This document shows positions 1 through 9,332 of a stretch of 64,000 bases of DNA, one piece after another (position 1 is the first letter of the stretch; each line of letters opens with the position of its first letter). Source of the DNA: Lunularia cruciata (taxonomy: Eukaryota; Streptophyta; Marchantiopsida; Lunulariales; Lunulariaceae); contig OX419758.1 of the NCBI GenBank assembly GCA_948567375.1, positions 14,203,001-14,267,000 of the forward strand. Reading direction: 5' to 3'. Both the position numbers and the translations under genes were made by a program. The notes beneath the pieces were generated by a model. The model did no database searches. It was not told the DNA's origin and saw only the letters and a list, made by a program, of their open reading frames with translations.

Positions 1-1205
1 TATCACCAAAGCCCCAAAAAATACACAAAGAAAGCCAGATGCATGCTAACTTGGCACTATCTCCTCATTTGTCTTACCATCCCAATATGATTTGGTTTGG
101 TACAACAACTCCTCTAGCTAGTACATGGGTTTCTACTCAACCCATCTACATCACTGTTCACCACGGCCAGATGCATGCTAACTTGGCACTATCTCCTCAT
201 TTGTCTTACCATCTTAATATGATTTGGTTTGGTACAACAACTCCTCTAGCTAGTACATGGGTTTCTACTCAACCCATCTACATCACTGTTCACCACTTAA
301 GATCTATGAATAACCATAAAATCATACTCTTGTAAAATTAGAGCCCATTGTGCAAGCTTCCTTGACAGCTTGTTGGACTCCATCAACCACTTTGGTGGTT
401 GATGATCAATAGAGTGAAAGGGTTATCAAATAGTTAACATTGGAAATGTGTTATTGCCCACACTATTTCCAAGCACTCTCCCTCACATGAACTATGCTTT
501 GCCTCCATTAACTTATTGGAGCAACTAATGTAGGTCACCACAAACTCCTTCCCCTCATCATTCTATTGGGTGAGCATTGCTCCAAACTCCATTGTACTCC
601 AATTAGTATGAACATTGAATGGGCATCCTTTGATTGGTCTCCTAAGAATAGAGGCAATTGTGAATCTCTCCTTGAACTCTATAAATTCTCTCTCTTGCTC
701 ATCTTCCCAACATCACCCTTGTGTAAGCTTGGTCAACTTTGTTAAAGCCTTGGAAATTGCACTAAGTCCTCTAACATATTAACAAGAGAAGTTTACAACC
801 CAAGGAGTGCTTGCACTCTATTCATATTTTTAGGCCAAGGAATACATGCAATAGCCTCCACCTTGGTATGTTGAACACCATGTCCACTAGGGTGGATAGT
901 ATGACCCAAATACTCAACTTGCTCTTGGAAAAATCTGCACTTGCCAAGATGTAATTTGAGTCTATGAGATCTCAATCTCTCAAACACCTACAATAAATGT
1001 CTCTCATGCTCATCCACAATAGTCCTATATACAAAAATGTCATCACTAGAGTACCAAGCAAAATCCAACCCTATTAGGATCTTGTCCATAAACCTTTGGA
1101 ACTTGGCAAGAGTGGTCTTAATCCAAATGGTAAGAACCATCATTGATACAATACATCCTTATCATGAGGATCAATAGCTAGTGGATCCTAAGTAGACCAA
1201 CTGTC
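1..1205 (-). pseudogene. Decayed Ty3/gypsy RT-RNase H fragment
   Basis: Read on the minus strand, this is the second half of a gypsy reverse transcriptase followed by RNase H. A FQRFMDKIL-type stretch lies near 1070-1100. The segment at 793-987 reads KCRFFQEQVEYLGHTIHPSG, the RT thumb/connection region. RNase H follows at about 300-690, and the usual DGLSRNP end of RNase H lies at about 240-290. Several stops and frameshifts break it and no intact catalytic RT core is present. It is cut off by the window edge on the left and abuts the family-A insertion on the right, so it is older host DNA for that insertion. It differs from families A and B below. The family assignment is firm, the lineage is not. 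Confidence 0.8.
34..297. repeat. 132-bp tandem duplication inside gypsy fragment
   Basis: Two head-to-tail copies (34-165 and 166-297) are nearly identical, with about two differences. The unit is 132 bp, a multiple of three, and covers the end of the RNase H region, so the DGLSRNP-type motif appears twice on the minus strand. A plus-strand reading frame over it (39-335) is a by-product of the repeat and is not called as a gene. Confidence 0.9.
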
Positions 1206-1222
1206 ACAAACATGGGGCTTAG

Positions 1223-1961
1223 TGTAATACCAAGAGTTAGCCATATGATCTACATGTGAAATTCGGTTTGGTAACATCTAGAATGATGTTATATATGATG
1301 GTCAAAATAGATCAGATAGAAGTATCACCAAAAGAGTACTTCTACTAATAGGGCAGAAACTGAAATAGACTTGAGAACCTTAGAACCAATAGCTAGACAT
1401 ATGATTTAAAGGTGAGAATTGGTTTGGTAACATCTAGAAGGATGTTACACATGATGGACTAGACAGATCAGAAAGAGGTATCACCAAAAGGGGACTTCTA
1501 CTAATAGAGTAGGAACCGAAATATGCCTGAAATCTTTGAAGGCAATTTTGGAGGCCTAAATGGATGAATTAGGCTTTGAAAATGTGCAGATTTCCCTCCC
1601 AACAGAGAAAAGGCTGGCCTTCCCTCCCCCCTGCTTTGTCTCATCCAGAGCTTTCCAATGGTACCTTACTCATGTGATTATGAGATTCCTACAAGAAGAT
1701 TCCTTAAACGATTCCCTCTGGTCAAAGCTTGTTTGACCAACCAGATAGGACCTAGACCAGACATGTCACCCATCCAAGTAAGTAAGCCAAAGGTGGAGCT
1801 TGCTGACATGTCACCTATCTGTGTCCCTAATCCTATGGTGGAGCTTCTTTGGAGGAGATCCTCTCTGTCTATATAATAAAGAGAAGGTGCTCCTTTGGGG
1901 CATCGAATGTTTGAGTGTGCAATTTGTGTTTTCTCTCTTCTCTTGTTCTCTAAGTATTACA
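1223..1961 (+). repeat. 5' LTR of family A element
   Basis: The LTR runs 739 bp from TGTAATACC to TATTACA and matches the segment starting at 7092 over its whole length. A TATA-like TATATAATAAAG lies near 1869-1880 towards the 3' end. A C-rich tract lies at about 1590-1635. The primer binding site starts one base after the end. Confidence 0.92.
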
Positions 1962-1962
1962 A

Positions 1963-1974
1963 TGGTATCAGAGC
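1963..1974 (+). other. Primer binding site, tRNA-iMet type
   Basis: TGGTATCAGAGC is the standard plant LTR-retrotransposon primer site complementary to the 3' end of initiator methionine tRNA. It follows the 5' LTR directly and fixes that LTR's end. Confidence 0.92.
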
Positions 1975-2101
1975 GAGTATTTTAGTCCAAGAGAGTGGAT
2001 CACCCGTCTTGGAATAGCACAAACTCCTAAAACTGAGTAATTTGAGGTGGAGAACATAGAGTAATCGCTAGACTTAGGAAGGACTTTAGAGAGCGGATGG
2101 G

Positions 2102-2546
2102 ATGGATGCGCTGGGAGGACAATTTCCCGCACCTAGCTTTCCATTCTCAAACCCATTCCACATCAAGGTTATGTACATCAAGGTTATGTACATCCAGTGT
2201 GAGCAGATGAAGGTATCACTAGTTTATCATTTTGGTGCAAAATTCATGGACAAAGTGATGAACTCACCAAACTCGGTGATTCTCCCTGTGGTGATATATG
2301 ACAAAGAGTGGAATTTGACAATCTACATTCTATTATGATAATATGGATATGAATGTCCCAAATCCTCTCCTTTTCAACACTCAAGTAGAAATCCATTATG
2401 TAGTGAGGCCGAAAGTGATGTTTAGAGATTTTATGGTTAGGAATTTTGGTGAGGAGTATTATCAACGAGTGATAGCTTTTGAGGTCCCAATGGTAGTTCC
2501 GATAGTTTGTGCGCCTTCTAGAGTGATTATATTGACTTTGTATTGA
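2102..2546 (+). CDS. Two tandem leader ORFs between primer site and gag (family A)
   Basis: Two short reading frames lie in tandem, 2102-2338 (78 aa) and 2343-2546 (67 aa). Each begins MD, has a FH/IH-hydrophobic stretch, then an FG motif (YHFGAKF and RNFGEEY), then a VILPVV or VVPIV stretch. Both resemble each other and the single leader ORF of family B (8158-8388), which reads SRFGQDF and LILPIV at the same places. No known function is recognised. The likeness across copies and families suggests a real element-encoded peptide or a former gag N-terminal extension. It may be inactive here. Confidence 0.5.
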
Positions 2547-2580
2547 AGTAGACATTAGCAATTGAGTGTTGCATGAACCA

Positions 2581-3665
2581 TGGATCTGCAATTGCGAGAG
2601 TTGGTGCAAGGAATGCAAGAGATGTTGAATGAATTTTGAGAGATTAAGATGACCATGGAGACATTACAAAGTCAAGTGCAGATCCTCAGGAACAATCAAG
2701 CCATGCAAGAAGAAGAGTCGTCTCAAAACCCAATATCTATGACTTAAGTACTTGGGGAGGCACCCGTGCCTATGAACCCTATCAACGATGAAGCCACATT
2801 GCTACTCCGGATGAAGAAGACTTGCAACATCGAGCCTTACAAGGGTAGCGTACGATGGGAGTAGTGGAAAATTGGATCTCAAGAATGAATCAATATTTCC
2901 GATTGTTCTCAATAGAGATCACAAAGCATGCTGCATGCGTGTTTGCATGTGGGTACTTGACCGATAAAGCCCTCACATGGTATGATGCTTGGGAGTGATC
3001 CATGCTGGCAGAGAGAAGGGAGGTCACATGGACAGTAATGCAAGAAGGACTATTGAAGAATTTCCAATCGGTGGATTCTGTGTAGATGGCTTGAACCCGA
3101 CTATGCGGATTGAGACACAAGAATAGCGTACAAGAGTATGTGGAGGCATTTCTGGATCTACAAGTCACAATTACCGACATGAGTCCAGCAGAAGCTCTCG
3201 AGAATTTCAAACGAGGGTTGAAAGAGTGGATTCGCCAAGAAGTCATGGTGCAAAATCCTTGCACGGTATTTGAAGCCATTGCTTGTACGTAGAGAATAGC
3301 AGGAGCATTAGGTGGAGGTGAAGGAGTAGTTCTACCTCAACATTATTGGGCAAAAATGTCACACATGGATGGATCAATACCGATGGAATTGGGCAACCTT
3401 CGATTCCGAGATCAAGGAGCACGACCACTTCAAGCGGAGCGAGGTGGGTAGAAGAACAAAGAGATGGAGTCCCACGAGGAGAAGAGACTCAAGGAGAACA
3501 ACGCCGATGTTACAATTGTGGCCGTATTGGGCACATATGTACCAACTATCGCACTCGTTTCCCTAGAGGCCCTTGGCTTTTGTATATGCAATCTTTGAAC
3601 AACATGGAGAGGCACATTGAAGAGGAGGAGGTGGAAATCACTTCGGAAAACAAAGATAGCCAGTA
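2581..3665 (+). pseudogene. gag of family A (broken)
   Basis: Gag begins at ATG 2581 (MDLQLRELVQGMQ) and is interrupted by stops and frameshifts. The capsid-like retrotransposon gag domain is clearest at 3110-3292 (SVQEYVEAFLDLQ, EALENFKRGL). A CCHC zinc knuckle lies near 3511-3555 (CYNCGRIGH), but its last cysteine position reads Tyr, so it is probably non-functional. Gag would form the virus-like particle and bind RNA. Confidence 0.8.
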
Positions 3666-3761
3666 AATGTACCTCGTGGCCTTATTGGCTCAATAAGGAA
3701 GCAGAGAAGCAAGGGAAGGAAGAAGAATAATGCGCAAAGATCTTGAAAGGCAACCTCACAA

Positions 3762-6700
3762 TTGATTGTCATGAATGGAATCCTAGAAGGTAATCAAGTG
3801 AGAGTATTAATAGATCTGGAAGCAACGGAGAACTTCTTGTCTTGCTCTGTTACAATAAGATTGGGAATGGATCTAGAGAGAGATGGGAGTGAAGAAGTAG
3901 AGTTACCTAATGGGCAAATAGAGAGGATTGAGTCATTACCTAGACGGGTAACCCTCTTTGTAGGAGAATATTCAAGAAGCAATTGAATGGTGAGTGATAC
4001 AATTAGCTCGTTATGATGCAATTTTAGGCATGCCATGGATGGAGCAGTACAACCCTATGGTGGATTGGAGGAAAAAAGTAGTGAGAACCCACCAATGGTC
4101 AATCATTGGGGTTAAAGAAAAATCACACAAGCAAAAACTGTCTCTATATGTCATGGGGATGGCAACTATCTTTAAGACCAATAGATGTTTTATGGGTCTA
4201 ATAAGAGAAGTCCAGAGTGCACAACTTGAGGGACAAATTCCTGAGAAATTGAAGGATGTGGTGGATGAGTTTCAAGATGTCTTTCCCGATGATCTACCCT
4301 CAAGATTACCACCAAAAAGGCGAGTAGATCACAAAATTGAGACACTCCCAAGGAAGACACCTCCTTGTAAGGCTCCATATCGCCTATCACTTCATGAGTA
4401 GGAGGAGTGTAAGACTCAAATTGAGGAGATGCTACAAAAAGGGTTCATCCAACCTAGCGTATCACCATATGGGGCCCTTGTCTTGTTTGTAAGAAGAAGG
4501 ATGGTACAATGCGCATGTGCATTGACTATCAGGGTCTCAATAAGCAAACAATGAAGAACAAATACCCTTTACCTTGCATGGATGACCTGTTTGATCAACT
4601 CCATGGAGTGAGATACTTCACCAAACTGGACTTGCGGAGTGGTTACAATCAAATCTGAATTGCAGAGGAGGATGTGTAAAAAACTACCTTTTGAACTAGG
4701 TATGGCCACTTTGAGTATTTTGTGATGCCTTTTGGCCTCACCAATGCAGTTGCCACTTTCATGAGTCTAATGAATGACATATTTTGTCGATACTTGGATA
4801 AGTCTGTTATCGTCTTCTTGGACGATATCTTAGTATATAGTAGCACGATGATAGAACACAAACAACATCTACGAGAGGTCCTCCGGATTCTAAGACAGAA
4901 TCAACTGTATGCCAAAATCTCAAAGTGTGAGTTTGGCAAGTCTGAAGTAGACTACTTGGGACATAGAGTAAGTGCACAGGGCATTCAAGTATTGATAGAT
5001 AAAATAGAGGTCATTCAAAAATGGAGTGCCCCAAAAGATTAGACTCAACTTAAGAGCTTCTTGGAGTTGACGGGATTCTATCGTAGATTTGTCAAGGACT
5101 TCTCCAAGGTTGCATAGCCTTTAACGACACTACTTGGCAAGGGGAAGAAGTGGACATGGGGAACTACACAAGAGTTGGCCTTTCAAGAATTGAAGGCCGC
5201 CTTGTTACATGCACCAATCTTGAAGTGGTATGACCCAAAACGTCCAATCAAGTTGGCTACAAATGCATCAAGCGTAGCAATAGGAGCAGTCCTACAACAA
5301 GAGTGGCATGACGGATGGCATCCAATTGCATATTTCTATCGAAAGTTGTTACCAGCAGAGTGCAACTACCACACCACAAAACGAGAAGAGTTGGCCATTG
5401 TTCTAGCAACCAAGCATGGGAAGCACTATTTGGGCGAGAAGGCATTTGTAGTAGAGACAGACCACAAACCTCTAGTCTACCTCAAGACGCAAAAGGATCT
5501 ATCCCGTCGCCAAATTTGGTGGGCAGAGTGACAACAACGCTTCAACATGACAATCACTTACATGGAAGGTAAGAAGCAACTTGTAGATGCATTCACTCGC
5601 ATGCCAATGGCAAACAACTTGGTGACAGAGGTTAAGATTAACCCTGAATTCTAGCCAGAGATTCTGGCTGCTACAAAAACTGATCCACAGATTGTAGAAG
5701 CGCAATCATCCAAAGGTGTCACCAGCACCCAAGGACTCACCTTTTGGGATGGCAGATTATGGATCCCAAATGTCCCAAAATTACGCACCACCATTCTAGC
5801 AGAATGTCATGATTCGGCCATTGCAGCTCATGTCGGAGTGGACAAGACCTTGGATGCAGTCAAGCGCCATTACTATTGGCCCAAGATGAGCAACGGCGTG
5901 ATGGACTACATGCGGAGCTGCCTATTATGTCAACAGAACAAAGCTTCTAATCAAGCTCCTACAGGGCTCCTTCAACCTCTCCCCACGCCTACCCAACGTT
6001 AGGAACAAGTGAGTATGGATCTCGTTTGTGAATTACCCCGGACCACCTCAGGGTTTGACTCCATTGTGGTCTTTGTGGACCGGCTCAACAAAATGATTCA
6101 TGTATGCCCTACCACCAAGGAGATGACCACTCCACAACTAGCTCAATTATACTTAGATGCAGTCTTTGCTCACCATGGCTTGTCTAGAGTACTCATCACC
6201 GATAGAGGCACCAAATTCACCAGTTTGTTTTGGCAAACACTCGTTGGTTTCTTCAAAACCAAGTTGGCCATGTCCACAACTTACCACCCACAAACAGAGC
6301 GGGCTAATTGCACGATTGAAGACATGTTACGCGGCTTCACCGTAGGAGAGCAACAGAGGTGGGACACCCTACTCCCGTTGGTGGAATTTGCTTACAACAA
6401 TTCAGTGAATGCATCCACCCAACCACTCCATTCTTCCTCATGTATGGTGAGCATCCCTTCACACCTTCAAGCTTGATGAAGATCCGTCTAGTGACTACCA
6501 AGGTCGATGCAGTCAACATATTTGTTTCTAGAATCCAACAAGGTGTGGAGAGCGCCAAGCACAGGTTACAGATTGTGCAAAATCGATAGAAGCAGTATGC
6601 TAATGCACACCATAGGCACATGGAGTTCAGTGTTGGGGATCAAGTGTGGCTATCGACAACCAACCTCACATTAGTTGGACCTCGTAAGCTTAGACCTCGT

Positions 6701-7078
6701 TTTGTTGGGCCTTTCTTGATTCTTTGTCGCATTGGCGTTGTGACCTATCACCTTGAGCTACCACCACACATGAAGATCCATCGAGTGTTCCATGTCTCCC
6801 TACTATGTAGATATGCTCCCCAATCAGGCCAGGGTCATTCCACACAAGACATTCGACCTTGTCCCACACTCATTGATGGCACAGAGGAATATGAAGTAGA
6901 GCGGATTCTCCAAAAGCGCATGCGTGGTACTCGCCATCCGCGGGTGGAATATCTAGTACAATGGAAAGGTTACCCCCTCTATGAAGCAACCTGGGAGCCC
7001 GCTGCCAATTTGGCACATGCACCGGTGTTGGTGCAAGCATTTGAGCAACAATTGCACAATGAGGACGTTGCATCTTAA
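3762..7078 (+). pseudogene. pol of family A: PR-RT-RNaseH-IN-chromodomain (broken)
   Basis: Protease remnants are at 3762-4100 (LIDLEATENF where D-S/T-G is expected, then AILGMPWM). RT covers about 4480-5110, with the catalytic FLDDILVYS near 4815-4840. RNase H is at 5175-5570. The integrase HHCC finger is at about 5808-5945 and the DDE core at 6009-6420, where YHPQTERAN lacks the usual DGQ (a 9-bp loss). After a frameshift near 6420 the GPF-type integrase tail starts at 6620, and a chromodomain (EYEVERILQKR, VQWKGYPLYEATWEP) lies at about 6885-7005. In-frame stops occur near 4657, 4677, 4692, 5040, 5118, 5529, 5652 and 6000. The chromodomain places it among chromoviruses. Confidence 0.9.
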
Positions 7079-7091
7079 AAGGAGGGAGGTC

Positions 7092-7726
7092 TATAATACC
7101 AAGAGTTAGCCATATGATCTAGATGTGAAATTAGGTTTGGTAACATCTAGAATGATGTTATACATGATGGTCAAAATAGATCAGATAGAAGTATCACCAA
7201 AAGAGTACTTCTACTAATAAGGCAGAAATCAAAATAGACTTGAGAACCTTAGAACCACTAGCTAGACATATGATTTAAAGGTGAGAATTGGTTTGGTAAC
7301 ATCTGGAAGGATGTTACACATGATGGACTAAACAGATCAGAAAGAGGTATCACCAAAAGGGGACTTCTACTAATAGAGTAGGAACCAAAATATGCCTGAA
7401 ATCTTTGAAGGCAATTTTGGAGGCCTAAACGGATGAATTAGGCCTCGAAAATGTGCAAATCCCCCCCCCCCAAAAAGAGGAAAAGCTAGCCTTTCCTCCC
7501 CCCTTCTTTGTCTCATCGAGAGCTTTTGAACTATATCTTACGTGATTATGAGATTCTTACAGGAAGATTCCTTAAAAGATTCCTTCTGGTCAAAGCTTGT
7601 TTGACCAACCAGATAGGACCTAGACCAGACATGTCACCCATCCAAGTAAGTAATCCAAGGGTGGAGCTTGTTGACACCTATCTGTGTCCCTAATCCTATG
7701 GTGGAGCTTCCTTGGAGGAGATCCTC
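7092..7726 (+). repeat. 3' LTR of family A, first part
   Basis: This matches the 5' LTR from its first base but begins TATAATACC, a G-to-A change of the terminal TG. A purine tract (AAAAGGAGGGAGG) precedes it as the polypurine primer. An 11-base C run sits at 7461-7471. The LTR breaks at 7726 where element B1 is inserted. Confidence 0.92.
7722..7726. repeat. Left target-site duplication of element B1
   Basis: TCCTC at 7722-7726 is repeated at 13356-13360, directly outside the B1 LTRs. Removing B1 and one copy restores a continuous family-A LTR, which proves the nested insertion. Confidence 0.95.
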
Positions 7727-7796
7727 TATAACAATATGGAGTTTAGTGACAAAGTTAGTCGGGCTTACGAAGTAGAGAATAAGACAAAATAGCCTA

Positions 7797-8004
7797 GAAT
7801 ATTCTAGAAGCATCTAAGAAGCTTCTTAAGAAGCTTCCCAACTAGTTAACTTGCGCCCTAAACCGGTAGCTTCTAGAAGCTTCTAACTAGCTTAGCTTGC
7901 ACGCCAAGTAGGCGGCTTCTAGAAGGAAGCTTCTTGAGAAGCTTCCTAGTTAACTTGGCTTGCACTCCAAGAAAGCGGCTCAAGGAAACTTCTTGAGAAG
8001 CTTC
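7797..8004 (+). promoter_or_regulatory. Heat-shock-element-like array in family-B LTR
   Basis: Alternating GAA and TTC units spaced by two bases occur repeatedly: GAAnnTTCnnGAA at 7797-7809, paired GAAnnTTC units at 7818-7837, TTCnnGAAnnTTC at 7871-7883, and GAAnnTTC pairs at 7985-8004. The heat-shock-factor site is defined as alternating nGAAn units, so these are good matches. They lie 20-230 bp upstream of the TATA box, where an enhancer would act. The ONSEN retrotransposon of Arabidopsis uses such sites for heat activation; the same role here is inference. Confidence 0.65.
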
Positions 8005-8023
8005 AAGAGTCTTGTATGCTACC

Positions 8024-8031
8024 TATAAATA
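8024..8031 (+). promoter_or_regulatory. TATA box of B1 LTR
   Basis: TATAAATA lies in the last quarter of the LTR, downstream of the GAA/TTC array and about 110 bp before the LTR end. The same TATAAATA recurs in other family-B LTRs, for example near 13253 and 29602. Confidence 0.75.
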
Positions 8032-8136
8032 CCAAGGCCGAAGCTCATGCTAGGCATTCGGAGTTTTCCCTCATTCAAGTGTCCCAATGTGAGCTTCCAT
8101 TCTCCTATTTCTCTCCTCGGTTTTGGTCTTTTACAT

Positions 8137-8148
8137 TGGTATCAGAGC
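8137..8148 (+). other. Primer binding site of B1
   Basis: TGGTATCAGAGC, tRNA-iMet type, begins one base after the 5' LTR end. Confidence 0.92.
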
Positions 8149-8157
8149 AGGAATGGG

Positions 8158-8388
8158 ATGGATGGAATTTATGGACCACCAAATCTACTTCCGCCAAACC
8201 ATTGGGACTTTCATGTCCAGATATTACCAAAGCATCGTTTCACACAATTCATCACCTCACGCTTTGGGCAGGATTTTCTACATATGATCACCGTGTCAGA
8301 GGAACCCTTGATACTTCCAATTGTAACTTATGGAGAACGGTGGACATGTTGTATCTACGTGTTAATCAACTGGATAAATTGCAGGTAG
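8158..8388 (+). CDS. Leader ORF of B1 (76 aa), in frame with gag
   Basis: The ATG lies ten bases after the primer site (MDGIYGPPNLLPPNHWDFHV) and the frame ends at TAG 8386-8388, seven codons before the gag ATG at 8407 and in the same frame. In copy B4 the ATG-to-ATG distance is also exactly 249 bp and the stop is at the same codon (TAA). Copy B2 keeps the region with small indels. Family A has two related ORFs in the same place. No known domain is recognised. It could be a separate peptide, or a gag extension reached by stop readthrough. Confidence 0.6.
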   Translation: MDGIYGPPNLLPPNHWDFHVQILPKHRFTQFITSRFGQDFLHMITVSEEPLILPIVTYGERWTCCIYVLINWINCR

Positions 8389-8406
8389 TGGAATAGAGTA
8401 GTAGCG

Positions 8407-9306
8407 ATGGCGGCAATACCGGATGTTATCCTTGCAATGCAACAACAAATCGAGCATCTTACTCGATTTTTGGATGAACGAGACCAGCAACGACGAGAAC
8501 AGGTAGACAGAGCGCCAGTTCGAGATGGAGAAGATCGCATTCGATTTCCGAAACCCAAGGTGTTTGAAGGCAAGAATCTTCCAGGCACAGTGGAGAATTT
8601 TGTGTTTGACTATGAACGTTACTTTGAAGCCACCAATCTTCAAGATGAGCGGAAACAAATTCTCTTGGCTTCTAGCCAATTGGATGGAGTAGCAAAACTT
8701 TGGTGGCGATTCCGAGTAGAAAGAGCTGAACGACAAATTGTTACACCAATTTTTACATGGGCAGAATTCAAGGATGCAATACTTGGTCGATTTTAGATTA
8801 TAAATGCCACCCGAGCTGCACGAGATAAATTGGCGGAGTTGAGGCAGATTGGCTTAGTGAGAAGCTACATCACACAATTTCAGAATATCATCATGCAAAT
8901 TCCAGATATCCAAGAAGGTGAAGTTCTGGATCGATTTGTGCAAGGATTGAAGTCACGAACCAGATTGGAGGTGACCATGCGAGAGCCACAGAATGTAGAA
9001 GAAGCCATGCAATTGGCTGAGCGTTTTGATTCCTTAGTTGCAACAACTTGGTCTTGACCTCGACCTACACAAAACCCACCAATACCACGAGTGGAAGAAT
9101 CGGTACCAATGGAGATTGATGCTATCCAACGAAGACCACTTGGCACAGCAGATAGAGAAAGATTACGACAAAATGGAGGTTGTTTTTATTGTCACCAGTT
9201 GGGGCATCGCATTGCTGAATGTCCACTCATGAATGGACGACCTCGAAAAGTTGCCCAAGTAGAGGTTGTGGAGCGGAATGATCAAGGAAACGAGGAATCC
9301 CAGTAG
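8407..9306 (+). pseudogene. gag of B1, two in-frame stops
   Basis: One frame runs from MAAIPDVILAMQQQIEHLTR through a capsid domain (FVFDYERYFEATNLQDE, WWRFRVERAE, FVQGLKSRTRLEV) to an intact CCHC zinc knuckle (CFYCHQLGHRIAEC, about 9181-9222). Stops at 8794-8796 (TAG) and 9055-9057 (TGA) are each explained by a single C-to-T change. Gag would package the element RNA. Confidence 0.9.
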
Positions 9307-9332
9307 GAGATTTTGAGCCGCCTATTGGGAGC

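Larger units (their letters stand above)
7727..8135 (+). repeat. 5' LTR of B1
   Basis: This 409-bp LTR starts TATAACAATATGG (TGTAAC in the 3' copy) and ends TTTTACA. It is 14 bp shorter than the 3' LTR, having lost or never gained one GAAG...CTTC unit. It contains the heat-shock-element-like cluster and TATA box listed separately. Confidence 0.95.

Noticed and set aside
39-335. A 98-aa plus-strand frame with an internal repeat
   Set aside because: It is the antisense of a gypsy RNase H end duplicated in tandem; the minus-strand reading gives recognisable motifs.
7797-8004. GAAGCTTC-rich blocks as a CRISPR-like or satellite array
   Set aside because: Units are short, irregularly spaced and confined to family-B LTRs; they fit heat-shock-type elements inside a promoter better.
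8016-8396. A 126-aa frame overlapping the B1 LTR end and leader
   Set aside because: It crosses the LTR/primer-site boundary and is out of frame with the conserved leader ORF, so it is a shadow frame.
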